Of a DNA stretch of 64,000 bases, positions 52,103 to 60,969 are shown one piece after another. Position numbers and translations under genes: made by a program. Source of the DNA: Centroberyx gerrardi (taxonomy: Eukaryota > Chordata > Actinopteri > Beryciformes > Berycidae); contig NC_136010.1 in the NCBI RefSeq assembly GCF_048128805.1, positions 24,196,980 through 24,260,979 of the forward strand, given 5' to 3'. The notes beneath the pieces were generated by a model. It did not search any database. It saw only the letters and a list, made by a program, of their open reading frames with translations, and had not been told where the DNA came from. Position 1 is the first letter of the stretch; each line of letters begins with the position of its first letter.

Positions 52103-55100
52103 GGACAGCTTGAACTCAAAACAAGCCAGCCTATCTCGGCAATTACCAGAGCCGTCTGTGATAACGTGGTGACTCCTTAACAGTTAGGAGGAACAGTCAT
52201 ACTCCGGCTAATGTTAAAACGATACAGTCGGATCCTATTATCCTGAATGAGTCACGCTGACTACATGAGTATTTGGTGAACTGCTTTGCCTGCAGGAGAG
52301 AAACCAAAGGCCTGCTTTCCACAACAAGGCCACAAAATGCTAAAGAGGGATTACTCATGACTGATGTCACTCAGTTTCGCCCCCATACAACATTTCTGTG
52401 ATACTTTCCGCCACTTATTGAAATGATTTACCAGGTTGCTAATGCTGTTTAAATGAATCAGCAATGGTTTTGATCTTGCATTGGGAACATTTTATGAATT
52501 CCCAGAACATGTAATGTCAGAATGTGTAATGGTTGAAAACCCCTAAACTCAGCATTCGAACAAAGTTGTGGCTAACATTTATTAGCAGCAGCTAGGAAAC
52601 CAATTACAGCTCAAACTGGCCGGGCAGTGAGTGACATGTTCCTACAGTGATGATGACATCACTGGAACAACCAGGAAGCGATCTGACCCCGAGGTTTCTA
52701 TTAGAGAGGAACTCAGCGGGGAAGAGGGGATGTTGGGTCAGCTGTGATGTTGAGCTGTAGGTTAGGAAAACATGGGAGAAGATGGGCCATGGTGCTACTT
52801 CTTCCATCCCTCCATCATTCCATCTCCACATCCTCCACTTCCTGTCCTCTGTCTCTACTGTATGTCCTATATCTAAGGGTCAGTTTTGTTAGAACAGAAC
52901 TGGGGTAAAATCAGTATAGATAGTATAGCAGTGTTGGCTATATGACACAACATTGTTGGTTGTGTGTGTTGGGAAATGTTACATTGGCTCAAAATTAATA
53001 ATACAAGTGATTATATTATCTGAAATGTTTACAACTGATATGTATTGATTACATCAACTAAAACATTATTTTATAAGCAAAGGCCTTAAGACAAAATGAA
53101 ATGTCAATACTATTCCATAGTGAGTTTACTTGCATGGCAGCAAAAATTTGTACGGTTTTACCAACATAGAAATCAAATATATGAACATACAGTATATGGA
53201 AATGCCATATATGTCCATATACTGTATGTCACAAGTAAGAATTGGCCATTTTTGTATATGTACTATATGTCTGCCCATGTCCCAATATACCAACATATAC
53301 AGTATGTAGCATACTGTATGTTAGTGTCTTTCAGATGCAGTAACATATATGGCCATATATTAAATTTCCATACATGTTGGAACAAATGACTCTTCTCTCT
53401 ATATCATGGCGTTAAATAAAACAGCTTGAGTCAAGGAGCAGGATTCAAACAGTGTCAGAGATAGGAAAAGTAGCAGGAGGTTTGTAGATTGCTGCTCCTC
53501 TGCCTCCTCCTTCTCTCTATCATCTAGTGTGCATTTTCTTTTATAAAACTAAAGTGGGGCCGGGGGCAGGACGACAACCACGGCTGTCCTGATGACAGGG
53601 TTAGGGTTAGGAAAACAGCAGGCCTCCCATCCCTCCATCCCTTCCCCCGCTTCCTCTCTATCTATCTCTGCTGTACTGTGCATCCTCTTCTTGCAAAGAG
53701 GAGTGGGCAGTGCAAACAGTAGGCAGCTTAGCCTCATGTGAAATCTATTTTGACAAGTCCAGCAGATAAAAGGACTGATAGGAGAGACAGGCGAGGAGGA
53801 ATCTTGATACAAAGAGGAGAAGACAGGGATTCAGATCTCAGTTGTGGTGAGCAGGGACTGTAATTATTGTACTACACAGCTCTACGCCTCCAACACACAC
53901 CGCAAAACAGCAGTTAGCCCGGCCAGCTCTCTGTAAGCCGGATCAACAGTCACTCAACCATTCTTCCAGTTAGTAAACTGGACAGTGTGAGAGCCAGTCA
54001 GTCAATCTACTCCTCAGTCAGTCAGTCAGTCAGTCAGTTACAGTTACAGTTACAGTTAAAGTTAAAGTTACAGTTAAAGTTAAAGTTACAGTTACAGTTA
54101 CAGTTACAGTTAAAGTTACAGTTGCAGTTACTTACAGTACAGTACAACAAACAGACACAATTTCATGAGGCGAACATCTTTCCTCCATTGAGAAGCGAAT
54201 AATGCACACAGCATGATGGGATAGGTGAGGAAAGTTGAAAAAAAACCTGTATATTATGTAAATGAGCACAATGATCGCAACGCAAGAACCAATCACATTC
54301 AGGCAAAAAGCTGGAGATTGTTGGTCTTCCTGGTGTGTTACTTTAGCTGCTAATTGTTAGCTTGCTAGCCTAACTATCTCATCACATCCAAACAGCTGTA
54401 GCCACTTAGCTAGCTAGCTCGCTAAAGCCCAATGTCACCATTACATTTTCCATACATATGCTATGGATATTTGGGTAAAATGAAATGAAGAAAATGATAA
54501 AATACACAATAGGTCTCCATAAATAAGTTGAACAAACTAAGAATTTGCTTAAATGCTTGTCCCCAAAACACATCCAGTGAAACACCAACAAGCAACGACG
54601 TTTGATAGAGTGAAGCGTCGAAAAGTGGTTGTGCTTGGCCTGCATGTACCGTTAGATGACTAGTCAGTCAGTCACTCAGGCTACTAGTCATTCACCCAGT
54701 CAGTCACTTACTCTACTAGTCAACCTGCCAGTCAATCAGTCTCTGAGTCTACTAGTAAGTCAGCCAGTGTCCAAGGGTTTCAGTCTTGTACTTCTATTCC
54801 TCCCAGTAAGTCTGCCAGTCAGCCATACAGTCAGTCAGACAGTCAGTGAGATTTGATATCAATGTGGGGTTTTCCGAGTCAGCCAGTCCACCAGTCAGCC
54901 AAGCAGACAGTCAATCAGGCAGTCGGCCAGACAGTCAAGGAGTTGATATCACTGGGGGTAGGCCGACTCCTGTTTGGCTCTACTCGTCTGTGAGCAGATA
55001 GTAAGTCAGTCAGTCAAACAGTCTCGGGGTTTCCTCCCAGAGCAGCGGAAATGCCTCCTCTTGCCTAATTAGACAGGCAGGCCAGTCAGCGCGTCATGGG

Positions 55101-55345
55101 CTACATTCACTGACTTTAATCCTTCCTCCTCCCACTGTTCCCCTCTCCTTCTCTCCCTCTCTCTCCCCCTCCCTCTCTCCCTGTCTTTCTCCATCCATCT
55201 CTCCATCTTGTTGCCCCTGGCCCCAAGTCACCCCCCCGTTCCCTGTGGACTAAATTTTCCACTTCGGATCAAAGATAAGGGGGGACTGTTCTCTGAGAGA
55301 AGAACATGCTGGAATAAAGTTGTTTTTGGCCTTCTGTATGCACGC

Positions 55346-55379
<34 letters not shown>

Positions 55380-56586
55380 CTTCTAAAACAGAGATGAGCC
55401 AGCTGGAGGCTGTTGACCTTGTGGGCAAAGAGTAGAGAGAGAGAGAGAGAGAGAGGGAGAAAGAGAAAGAGAGAAAAAGAGAGACAGAGAGACAAAAAAA
55501 AAAAAAAAAGAAAACTGGCATGAACTGTACAGAGAGGAAGCAGAGGAAAGACCAGGAAAGAAGGTGAAGGAAACCCAGCCAGTCAAATTGTCACTATTCT
55601 TTGTTTCTGGGGAGGAAGTTTAGGAAAAGTTTAGGGGGTTTTCCAGAGAACTGGAGAAGACCCACTGACGGGATACAGGACGGCGTGGTAATGGGATGAT
55701 TTGTCACCGAGCTTACGGCAACACCAGCCGGGTGGGGACGTAAATAGATTCCTGCTGAGAACAGGATGGCTCGCAGATGACAGGGAGCAGACCTCCAGAT
55801 GTGTCCGTGTGTGAGCAGAGACACACAAACATACGAACACTGCAGAAAACACACACACATGCACACAAACACAGTAAATATGCTCATGTAGCTGGGTAGA
55901 GATGGTTTGCCTCATTTAAGAACACAAGGTTGTAGTTAATAACTGCCAAATGTGAAGTAAGTGCAAGTGAGCAAACACCTTGAGCTAATAACACGGGTAC
56001 GGGGTTCACAATTCGATACAACCATGATACGATGTAATAATAAAAGTTCAATGACAACAAACTATGACAATGCAGAATTCTGTTTATTTATGAGCCACAA
56101 ATCTTTCTAGCAATGGCATTGGCTCGCTAGAATGTAAACAACTATTTTAAAGTGTCATTACAAAGTGCAAATAATATAATTTGGATGGAGAGCTTGTGAA
56201 TTGTGATGGGCAAGCCGTCTCGTTGGTGATTACTACAGCAGAATAAAATGTAGCTGATATCGCAATACTTTTTTTGCATTGCGATATATTGAATTTTGAT
56301 ATATCGTCCCATTCCTAAATGATACTGTATTCTCCATAGAAAAGATGAATGCAGCTGATCAAGTAGGGAGCCAGAGAGCAGAGATCACAGTCAAATAAAC
56401 TGATAATTAACTAGGACTATAAATAGTCTCCTGGTCTCATGAGCAATGGATGATTTGTTCAAATTTGACAAGGAGGGTGGCCCAAATTGTTTTCCTTGAG
56501 TTTAAAATCTTCAGTCAACGAGGAGGAAGCATTTCATAATTCGCATTATCAGAGAGGGATGCCACCCCACCTCCGTCCTGCCTCAT

Positions 56587-56617
<31 letters not shown>

Positions 56618-58942
56618 TACTCACGAGGTTAGATAACAGCTGAGATGGTCACTGCAGCCAGACTCCCACACCCTGCCTTATCTGACCGCTCCCTTCCTGG
56701 GCCAAACCGATGGATATCACTGTCTAAACTACCAACAACAACCAGACATCAGACAATTACAGTGAGGCTATCAAACAACATCCTGGTCCTTTGTGTGTTC
56801 AACTTCTCAGGCATTGACATCAGTGGATAAAATCGGTCCAACATTACCACTCTAATCTAACTTTTTTATGATCTGATACAAGGGTTTCAAAAAGGAGATA
56901 CTGATTTGAAAAATGTGACACTCCGATGATATGATTGCTGGCATTACTGAACTTACTAGCTATATTGAGCCCTTAAAAATAGCAATAATAATCTTTACTT
57001 TGACATATTGAGCAATGAAAAATCAAGTAACAATTTTTTCTTGACATGTAGTATTTTGGAATGATGGCCTTCTTTTGCGCACCATTTTACAAATAACTTT
57101 TTTTATAATCTGGTCCAATATTTGTATACTTGTTTCATTCATTATTGCTTTATTTATGATTGATTATCTATGATTTTACATATGTAAAATCTCTCTCACC
57201 TCACCTTAAAGTAAAATCAGTATTCTGTCCCATGCAATGTGATAGACAAACTGAGCCCATTTTGTGTTTCTTATGTCATACTGTACTGAGACCTATATGA
57301 TCCTAAACTAGGAGCCTGAGGCCGAGGCTTTCATGGGTCAAAATCAATACAATAAAACATAAAAAACTAATCTTTCTTGTTCATATCCAACATATGATAG
57401 AAAGAATAATCCAGAATCAAAGAAACCTATAGTTGAGGATACAAGACAACCCATATGACAAGACTTTCTTATTGCTCTTGCCCTTTCAAAGCCATCCCTT
57501 CATCCCTGAACTCATCCTCGGGGTTCTTCCTCTCCTCAGATAAAAGGCGAGAGGACGGAGGGACGGCAGAGGAGCGAGGCTCGTCTCTGCCACACGCCTT
57601 CGCCCAATGACGCTTGGCGCTCGCTCCCTCGCCCGTCGCCTGCTAAGTCTCCCCTCCGGCCACGGCTGGCATTCTCCCCCACCTCGCCCCTCCGTCGCTC
57701 CATCCCTCCGTCTATTCATTATACCGTCCCTCCATCAATGACCCTTTCACAGAGGCAGCAGTGTGGGGTTTGGGTGAGGCTCTCGGCTCGCTGCTCGCTC
57801 GGAGGAATGCAACAGAGCGGCCTTCATATTAGCAGAGACCTCAGGACTTCTGCTCTCATACTGCAAATGTCATGAGTCTTTTAACACTCCAGTAGCATAA
57901 CAACCTACTAATTCATAAGGGGACTACCACTCCATTTAAGAATTTAGGGAACATAAGGAGAAGAATGGGAGAAGAGCAGAAATGTTCGTAATCCATTTCT
58001 TTCCCATACTTCCTTACAGTTTACTTAAATCTGGATCTGTTCTATAGAGAATGACTTGGGAAAGATGGGTAATATGGCTGAAAGTGGAACCAGGCAGATA
58101 TTCCGGAGAAAAAAAGGTACATTTTCTGTTTCAGAACTGACAAAACTTCTATAAAGTTGCATTCATTTGGGTAAAAACCAAATATATCAGTCTGCTGAAG
58201 ACTGTTTACTGTATGGCGGTGAAGTTGATCCTTACCTTGGCCTCGCATTTCCTGTGAGTGGCTGTCTTGCATACTAAGAAGAGAAGAATGAGAGGAGGAA
58301 GGAGGGAGAGGGAGCGGTAGAGTTGTACCAGGGCAGAATGGAGGAGGGAGGGAGAGAGGGAGGGAAGAAAGGAGACAAAATGATTACTGTCTTGATTCAA
58401 CTATTCGGTTATTTATACTCGGCATCCAAAATTCATTTTCTACATCTGATGCGGTGAGTTTAGCCCGTCGTTCTAACCTTAGACTGTGTGTTTTTGATCG
58501 TCTTGTGTATTTATTGCATGCCAGGCTGTGCGAAGTACAAATCTTGATATCATCCTTGTCAAGCCACCCTATGTCCTTTGTTCACCTATGGCTTTCTTCT
58601 CTGGTTCAACATATTCATTGGTTACATCTGCACTCGCACACCAGCATGCCGTCATCGTCCGCCATTTTCTTCTTGGTCGATCACTATTGTGGCCAATAGT
58701 GGCCAAAATTGCTGAGTCTGAAGGGGCTTTAATTGTATACAACTGAGCAGGAACAGCAAGACGGGGCAAGAGAATGGGGTGGGTGGTCGTGGTGTGTGTG
58801 TGTGTGTGTGTGTGTGTGGGGGGGGGGGTTGTTTACCTCTGCAGAAGGAGCCCACGTTGTCAACGCACTGACGACACACACTGCACTGCCGCTTCTTCTT
58901 GAAGGTCTTCTCCTTGAAGACGTGGGGCTCTCCCTTCCCCGT
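24976..58942 (-). CDS. tns2: Tensin 2 (C1-TEN), visible part lacking the first coding exon
   Basis: Focal-adhesion adaptor linking integrin tails, actin and phosphotyrosine signalling. Coding exons in transcript order: 58837-58942, 58236-58273, 42540-42578, 42031-42072, 41675-41724, 40964-41147, 40555-40605, 40283-40405, 38556-38620, 38057-38140, 37304-37407, 36837-36897, 36082-36157, 35428-35557, 33947-34012, 33501-33617, 31531-33108, 30993-31158, 30786-30859, 29183-30448, 28942-29073, 28479-28574, 28199-28276, 27872-27949, 27130-27298, 25979-26047, 25571-25600 and 24976-25114. All join in phase to 1736 residues plus a stop, against about 1400 in the human protein. The N-terminal C1 domain separates tensin 2 from tensins 1, 3 and 4. 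Order seen: C1, PTP-like, C2, long Pro/Ser/Gln/His-rich region, SH2, PTB. Which teleost duplicate this is (a or b) cannot be told. The initiator exon was not found up to 64000. Confidence 0.96.
26291..26345 (-). repeat. Reverse-oriented LINE 3' tail fragment
   Basis: ATTGACTTTGATCCCTGCAG followed by GGGAATTGAGTCACTGCAGC matches the widespread fish LINE end, read in reverse, that normally has TTTATTGATCCC...GGGGAAATT. It sits in a tns2 intron. Confidence 0.5.
27593..27642. repeat. (AGT)n microsatellite in tns2 intron
   Basis: Imperfect trinucleotide run of AGT with AAT and ATG interruptions. Confidence 0.9.
28199..29260 (-). other. tns2: tns2 exons encoding the SH2 domain
   Basis: The domain starts at the end of the large exon ([14 protein letters not shown]). 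It continues through [20 protein letters not shown], which contains the FLIRDS phosphotyrosine-binding arginine, then [20 protein letters not shown] and [20 protein letters not shown]. All core SH2 residues appear intact. Confidence 0.95.
28622..28668 (+). repeat. SINE tail fragment
   Basis: AAAGCATCTGCTGAATGACT followed by AAAATGTCATGTAAAAT matches the fish SINE tail pattern AAAGCGTCTGCTAAATGACTAAATGTAAATG. It lies in a tns2 intron. Recognised by memory. Confidence 0.55.
29183..33108 (-). other. tns2: tns2 disordered central region (four exons, two very large)
   Basis: Exons 31531-33108 (1578 bases), 30993-31158, 30786-30859 and 29183-30448 (1266 bases) encode about 1030 residues between C2 and SH2. 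Conserved islands are [19 protein letters not shown], the LERLLGGI motif before [12 protein letters not shown], and HVTFSP. The rest is low complexity: His/Pro-rich stretches, an Arg/Glu repeat and a Thr/Gln/Pro-rich segment. Long open frames on the plus strand here are antisense shadows. The expanded region explains why the protein is longer than the human one. Confidence 0.9.
31910..32118 (-). repeat. tns2: Coding minisatellite: Arg/Glu-rich REAEL repeat in tns2
   Basis: The sense strand repeats GAGGCGGAGCTT-like and CACTGGGAGAG-like units, giving [30 protein letters not shown] and REAEYW in succession over about 65 residues. I do not recall such a segment in mammalian tensin 2. Confidence 0.8.
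33501..36897 (-). other. tns2: tns2 exons encoding the C2 domain
   Basis: Exons 36837-36897 to 33947-34012 encode [60 protein letters not shown] and [17 protein letters not shown], the PTEN-type C2 domain expected after the phosphatase-like domain. Exon 33501-33617 adds the conserved linker [20 protein letters not shown]. Confidence 0.92.
34176..34327. repeat. Decayed dispersed element, possible non-autonomous DNA transposon
   Basis: Begins near GGGGCCCTAAACCTTTTCAA and ends CCCATAGTTTAAGAAACACT GCTCTAA. The ends are weakly inverted (AAACC...TTTAAGAAAC), and the end motif is typical of short fish repeats. It lies in a tns2 intron. Confidence 0.4.
37410..37451. repeat. (GA)n microsatellite forming a tns2 3' splice-site tract
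   Basis: On the transcribed strand this is about 21 CT units ending directly in the AG acceptor of exon 37304-37407. Confidence 0.95.
38625..38646. repeat. (GA)n microsatellite forming a tns2 3' splice-site tract
   Basis: On the transcribed strand about 11 CT units, then ACAG and the exon 38556-38620 start at the P-loop glycine. Confidence 0.9.
38650..40130. other. tns2 intron, 1.6 kb, no gene seen
   Basis: Spacer between the two P-loop exons. It contains a GCTAGCTAGCTAG-rich cluster at 39860-39900 and AT-rich sequence. No family of repeat was recognised with confidence. Confidence 0.5.
40146..40164. repeat. C19 homopolymer in tns2 intron
   Basis: A run of 19 C about 120 bases from the donor side of exon 40283-40405; on the transcribed strand it is a G run. 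Confidence 0.95.
41252..41440 (-). pseudogene. tns2: Relic tandem copies of the tns2 PTP exon 5' end
   Basis: Two intronic segments resemble the acceptor end of exon 40964-41147. Segment 41381-41440 matches its first 60 bases, including GGTCAG(A/G)TC, GCTCCATCACA and ACACT(A/G)AA(A/G)CTTC. Segment 41252-41291 matches the outer part (TCCAC..TGAA(A/G)CTCCTGG). Copy spacing is about 140 and 149 bases. They carry changes and have no downstream exon body, so they are decayed and probably not spliced. Confidence 0.6.
42138..42153. repeat. G16 homopolymer within purine-rich intron
   Basis: Run of 16 G in a purine-rich region (41940-42260) of a tns2 intron. Confidence 0.95.
43432..43898. repeat. Microsatellite cluster: CA, CA, GT and ACATA arrays
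   Basis: CA at 43432-43456 and 43584-43611, GT at 43749-43781, a CTTT-rich stretch near 43815-43862, and a pentanucleotide (ACATA)n at 43871-43898. Confidence 0.9.
44340..46480. repeat. Long pyrimidine-rich tract with TCTC and CCCTC words
   Basis: Most of this 2 kb is C/T-biased, strongest at 45590-46450, with degenerate repetition of words such as TTTTCATCCCTC. On the tns2 sense strand it is a purine-rich intron segment. The long plus-strand frames of Leu/Ser/Pro are artefacts of composition. Confidence 0.75.
44625..44714 (-). repeat. tRNA-derived SINE remnant, reverse orientation
   Basis: On the minus strand it reads GGTGGTCTAGGGGTTAGAGA then GTTTGTCCTGTGGAATGCC, which has the tRNA-like A-box region (GTCTAGGGGTTAGA). 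It ends with TGAAATGTAAAATGAA, the SINE tail. It shares the head with the copy at 62280. Confidence 0.6.
46495..46672 (+). repeat. tRNA-derived SINE remnant
   Basis: Carries a B-box-like CACAGGTTTGAACCCC after CGTAACCGGAAGGT, a body with TGTCCTTGAAAAAGACA, and the tail GTGTTTGCTAAATGACTTCA. This is the ordinary order of fish tRNA SINEs. Confidence 0.7.
46755..46822 (+). repeat. LINE-like 3' tail
   Basis: GTAAATAAGAATTTGTTCTT followed by AATTGACCTGCCTGGTTAAA and TAAAGGTTAAATAAA is a very common fish repeat end, well known from salmonid RSg-1-type elements. It lies just downstream of a SINE and just before a TAG microsatellite. Confidence 0.6.
46862..47100. repeat. (TAG)n array with a 51-base higher-order unit
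   Basis: A trinucleotide array with interruptions. The block GTCATAATAGTGCTATTAGT starts at 46931 and again at 46982, followed both times by AGTAGAAATAGTAG. The 88-residue Val-rich frame is a repeat artefact. Confidence 0.9.
47180..47221. repeat. (GAAA)n microsatellite
   Basis: About ten GAAA units. Confidence 0.95.
47929..48014. repeat. (GT)n, GGGT and (GA)n compound microsatellite
   Basis: GT repeats, then GTGGGTGGG units, then about 15 GA units. Further GT arrays lie at 48257-48310. Confidence 0.9.
48140..48242 (+). repeat. L2-type LINE 3' end
   Basis: TGCTTTGGCAACATGTGTTT followed by CATGCTAATAAAGCAGATTTGAA and AATTGAATT matches the familiar LINE2 end pattern (GCTTTGGCAATAT...GCCAATAAAGC...TTGAATTGAA). 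Confidence 0.65.
50515..50540. repeat. (CT)n microsatellite
   Basis: About 13 CT units. Confidence 0.9.
50760..50798. repeat. (CA)n microsatellite
   Basis: About 19 CA units. Confidence 0.95.
51916..52098. repeat. Two (CA)n microsatellites
   Basis: Short CA array at 51920-51938 and a longer one at 52067-52098 in the tns2 intron. Confidence 0.9.
53185..53319. repeat. AT-rich palindrome cluster
   Basis: ACATACAGTATATGG (53185-53199) and its perfect reverse complement (53215-53229) enclose a 15-base loop. ATACAGTATG (53297-53306) and CATACTGTAT (53310-53319) enclose three bases. Related words such as CATATATGGCCATATAT lie just downstream. Confidence 0.85.
54003..54140. repeat. CAGT then (GTTACA/GTTAAA)n minisatellite
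   Basis: Six CAGT units lead into about 15 hexamers of GTTACA with GTTAAA variants. Confidence 0.95.
54655..55090. repeat. Degenerate CAGTCAGTC-based satellite-like region
   Basis: Words CAGTCAGTC, CCAGTCAG and CTACTAGTCA recur many times over more than 400 bases with spacing of roughly 8-40 bases. It probably grew from the same CAGT seed as the array at 54003. Confidence 0.75.
55347..55510. repeat. (GT)n, (GA)n and A-run cluster
   Basis: GT at 55347-55378, GA at 55433-55456, then purine-rich sequence and an A run near 55494-55509. Confidence 0.9.
56587..56614. repeat. C28 homopolymer
   Basis: A perfect run of 28 C. Its true length is uncertain because such runs are hard to sequence. Confidence 0.9.
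57480..57830. promoter_or_regulatory. GC-rich, CpG-containing island within the large tns2 intron
   Basis: The sequence is much richer in CpG than its flanks (for example CCTTCGCCCAATGACGCTTG and CGCTCGCTCCCTCGCCCGTC). It includes a CCAAT box and lies about 0.5 kb upstream (on the plus strand) of the second C1 exon. It could be an internal promoter or enhancer for a shorter tns2 transcript lacking C1. This is inference from composition. Confidence 0.3.
58236..58942 (-). other. tns2: tns2 exons encoding the C1 (zinc finger) domain
   Basis: Exon 58837-58942 gives [20 protein letters not shown] then [13 protein letters not shown]. Exon 58236-58273 gives [13 protein letters not shown] and the next exon continues VTSACIPAP. 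The His and Cys ligands of a C1 domain (HxF...CxxC...CxxC...HxxC...C) are in place. Confidence 0.93.
58792..58828. repeat. (GT)13-G11 tract beside the first C1 exon
   Basis: On the transcribed strand it is C11 followed by (CA)13, starting about eight bases downstream of the 5' splice site. Confidence 0.95.

Positions 58943-58945
<3 letters not shown>

Positions 58946-58979
<34 letters not shown>
58946..58979. repeat. (CA)17 tract at the first C1 exon acceptor
   Basis: On the transcribed strand it is (GT)17 directly followed by the CAG acceptor, with hardly any polypyrimidine tract. Confidence 0.95.
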
Positions 58980-58983
<4 letters not shown>

Positions 58984-59173
58984 AAAGAAGATTTACGCTC
59001 TGTTAGAAACCCAGTACATGACCAGACGTGGTAATGCAGCCCGTGGAGCCGCCCACTCTCAAAGCCCTGTAAGAATCCCTGTTTGACCCGCGTCCAACGG
59101 TTTGACTTGGCAAATGTTAAATCCCTTCTGGTAACCCTCGATACACTTCTGACAGGATGAAAACAAGACGCAC

Positions 59174-59316
59174 AAGAAAGCAGGAAAAGAAAGATAGAAA
59201 GCAAGAAAGAAAGAAAGAAAGCTGGTGAGTTACTGGGCTGTAATAGTGGCAGGAGCTTAGAGTTGTCAGCTCTAACCTGTATGTATGAGGTGAAGAAGAG
59301 GAGAGCGTACTTTGGG

Positions 59317-59357
<41 letters not shown>

Positions 59358-59500
59358 AGTGTGTGTGCATGCGCATGTACAAGTATGTGTGTATCCATTC
59401 TGTACTCCCTCTTGCCTGCTGAACTTCTGTTCTGGTTGTGTAACTGTCTTCCAGTAATAATCCTTGAGGTTCCCGCCCACCCATACCCCACTATAATCCT

Positions 59501-59531
<31 letters not shown>

Positions 59532-59702
59532 CGTCTAGAGAAGAGAGTGTGTTCATCTCTATTTCTCTACGTGTGTGTGTCTGGGAAAGAGAGAGAGAGA
59601 AAGAGTACGTTTCCCTCTATTTCTCTCTCTCCCCCTTGTGCGTCAGTCTGCGGGTTAGTGTGTATGTCAGTATGTGTGTGAGTGTGTGTGTGTGTGTGTG
59701 TG
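59174..59702. repeat. Microsatellite cluster upstream of tns2 C1 exon
   Basis: GAAA-rich stretch at 59174-59222, GT arrays at 59319-59354, 59510-59531 and about 59670-59702, with GA at 59588-59602. Confidence 0.9.
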
Positions 59703-59709
59703 TTAGCCA

Positions 59710-60460
59710 TTCCCGCCCAGAGTGCCTCTTTGTTTCCCAACATGGGATCAGCTCCACAGATCACTGGGCCTGACGTGAGTCTATGGAGGCTTTGAACATG
59801 AGAACGCTAACGACCAAGGGCTAAGTAGGGGGATAGCTTAGCATGTTTCACGCATGGATGCATAATGGGAGGAGGAGGGGGGAAAAAAAGGTGAGGGCAT
59901 GTGAACACAAGAGCTCTCATATATGTGCAGTGTCATTCAGAGAAGCTCGGATAGATATTACGCAAACTGCCGTGTCTCCAGTCAAAAACGAACTCCCCAA
60001 TGTAATGGATTGATCAAATTTTGACGAAATTTGGGGGAATGATGCATCTCACCACTGCGTTACAGCATTTTCAAAATGACACTGATTGGCCCAAGGGGGT
60101 CGCTACAATTACAAGCCAAAACAAGGCGACATACTGGTTACTGATTGGCTCAGAGAGGAACTGCATCATCGGTGGGAGACGACATGTTTACTGTTGCTTT
60201 GTTTTAACATGGTTTGGCATATAGACCGATAAATACATATAGTCGAAAGCTGACACCCTGTTGTTTCGACTCATACTCATAACATAAAATGTCAATTAGA
60301 AGTAGATGAGGTCATTTTGTTTATATGTAGATGAGTCAACAGTTATGAGTCATGTTATTTTTTTGACCCAATACTTTTACCTAATGCTTCTCTCAACACT
60401 TTTGGCTGTGTGTCTTCACTCATCTACATGTAAATATGAGCACAAACACACACACAAATT
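59710..60460. other. No gene seen
   Basis: Ordinary AT-rich flank or 5' intron of tns2. No repeat family or coding exon was recognised on either strand. Confidence 0.4.
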
Positions 60461-60461
60461 C

Positions 60462-60507
60462 CATTAGCATCATCATCATCATCATCGTCATCATCTTCAT
60501 CATCAGT
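60462..60507. repeat. (CAT)n microsatellite
   Basis: Imperfect CAT trinucleotide array of about 14 units. Confidence 0.95.
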
Positions 60508-60969
60508 GCATGAAGGTAGCCATTTGAAAGCAAGCGATCCTCTGCTGCTGTGAGTCACACTGTGTTTTCAATGCTTTGGGAAATTAAACTGATACGAACA
60601 CATAAAGGGTTTTTTGTTTCCTCTGTGTGCTTTTCCTCCTTGGTAACAAAAAAAGGGGGCTGTTTGCACACTTTTCCATTATCCTCCTGTTCTGACTGTG
60701 TTCTAGGGACCAGACAGTGTTTGGACAGCTGCCTGCCTGGCATCGCCCTCTGCCAGCCGCGTTCAGCGGCCGCTGGCCCGCTGCAGCATGCACATGCTGC
60801 AGCCGCAGCACCCTGGATGGAGGTGGAGTGAGTGGGTGGGTGGAGTGGGTGGGTTAGGTGATGTGTGTTATGTAATATGGTGCGGTTGGGGGAGTGACAG
60901 CCCTCTCCGAAACTGTGTTTGCCTCGGGAAATCGAATATTTTTAAGTCGTACATATTTTTAATTCATTT

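Larger units (their letters stand above)
42579..58235 (-). other. tns2: 15.7 kb tns2 intron, no gene supported
   Basis: Lies between the exon encoding [13 protein letters not shown] and the second C1 exon. Contents are microsatellites, a long pyrimidine-rich tract (44340-46480 and 47240-47600), TE tails, palindromes and minisatellites, listed separately. The open frames found have no recognisable domains or splice structure. Confidence 0.75.

Noticed and set aside
53987-54202. Frame of alternating Leu/Gln/Lys
   Set aside because: Translation of the GTTACA/GTTAAA array.
58860-59480. 206-residue minus-strand frame over the C1 exon
   Set aside because: It reads the C1 exon in the wrong frame and runs through GT repeats; the correct frame gives the C1 cysteine pattern.
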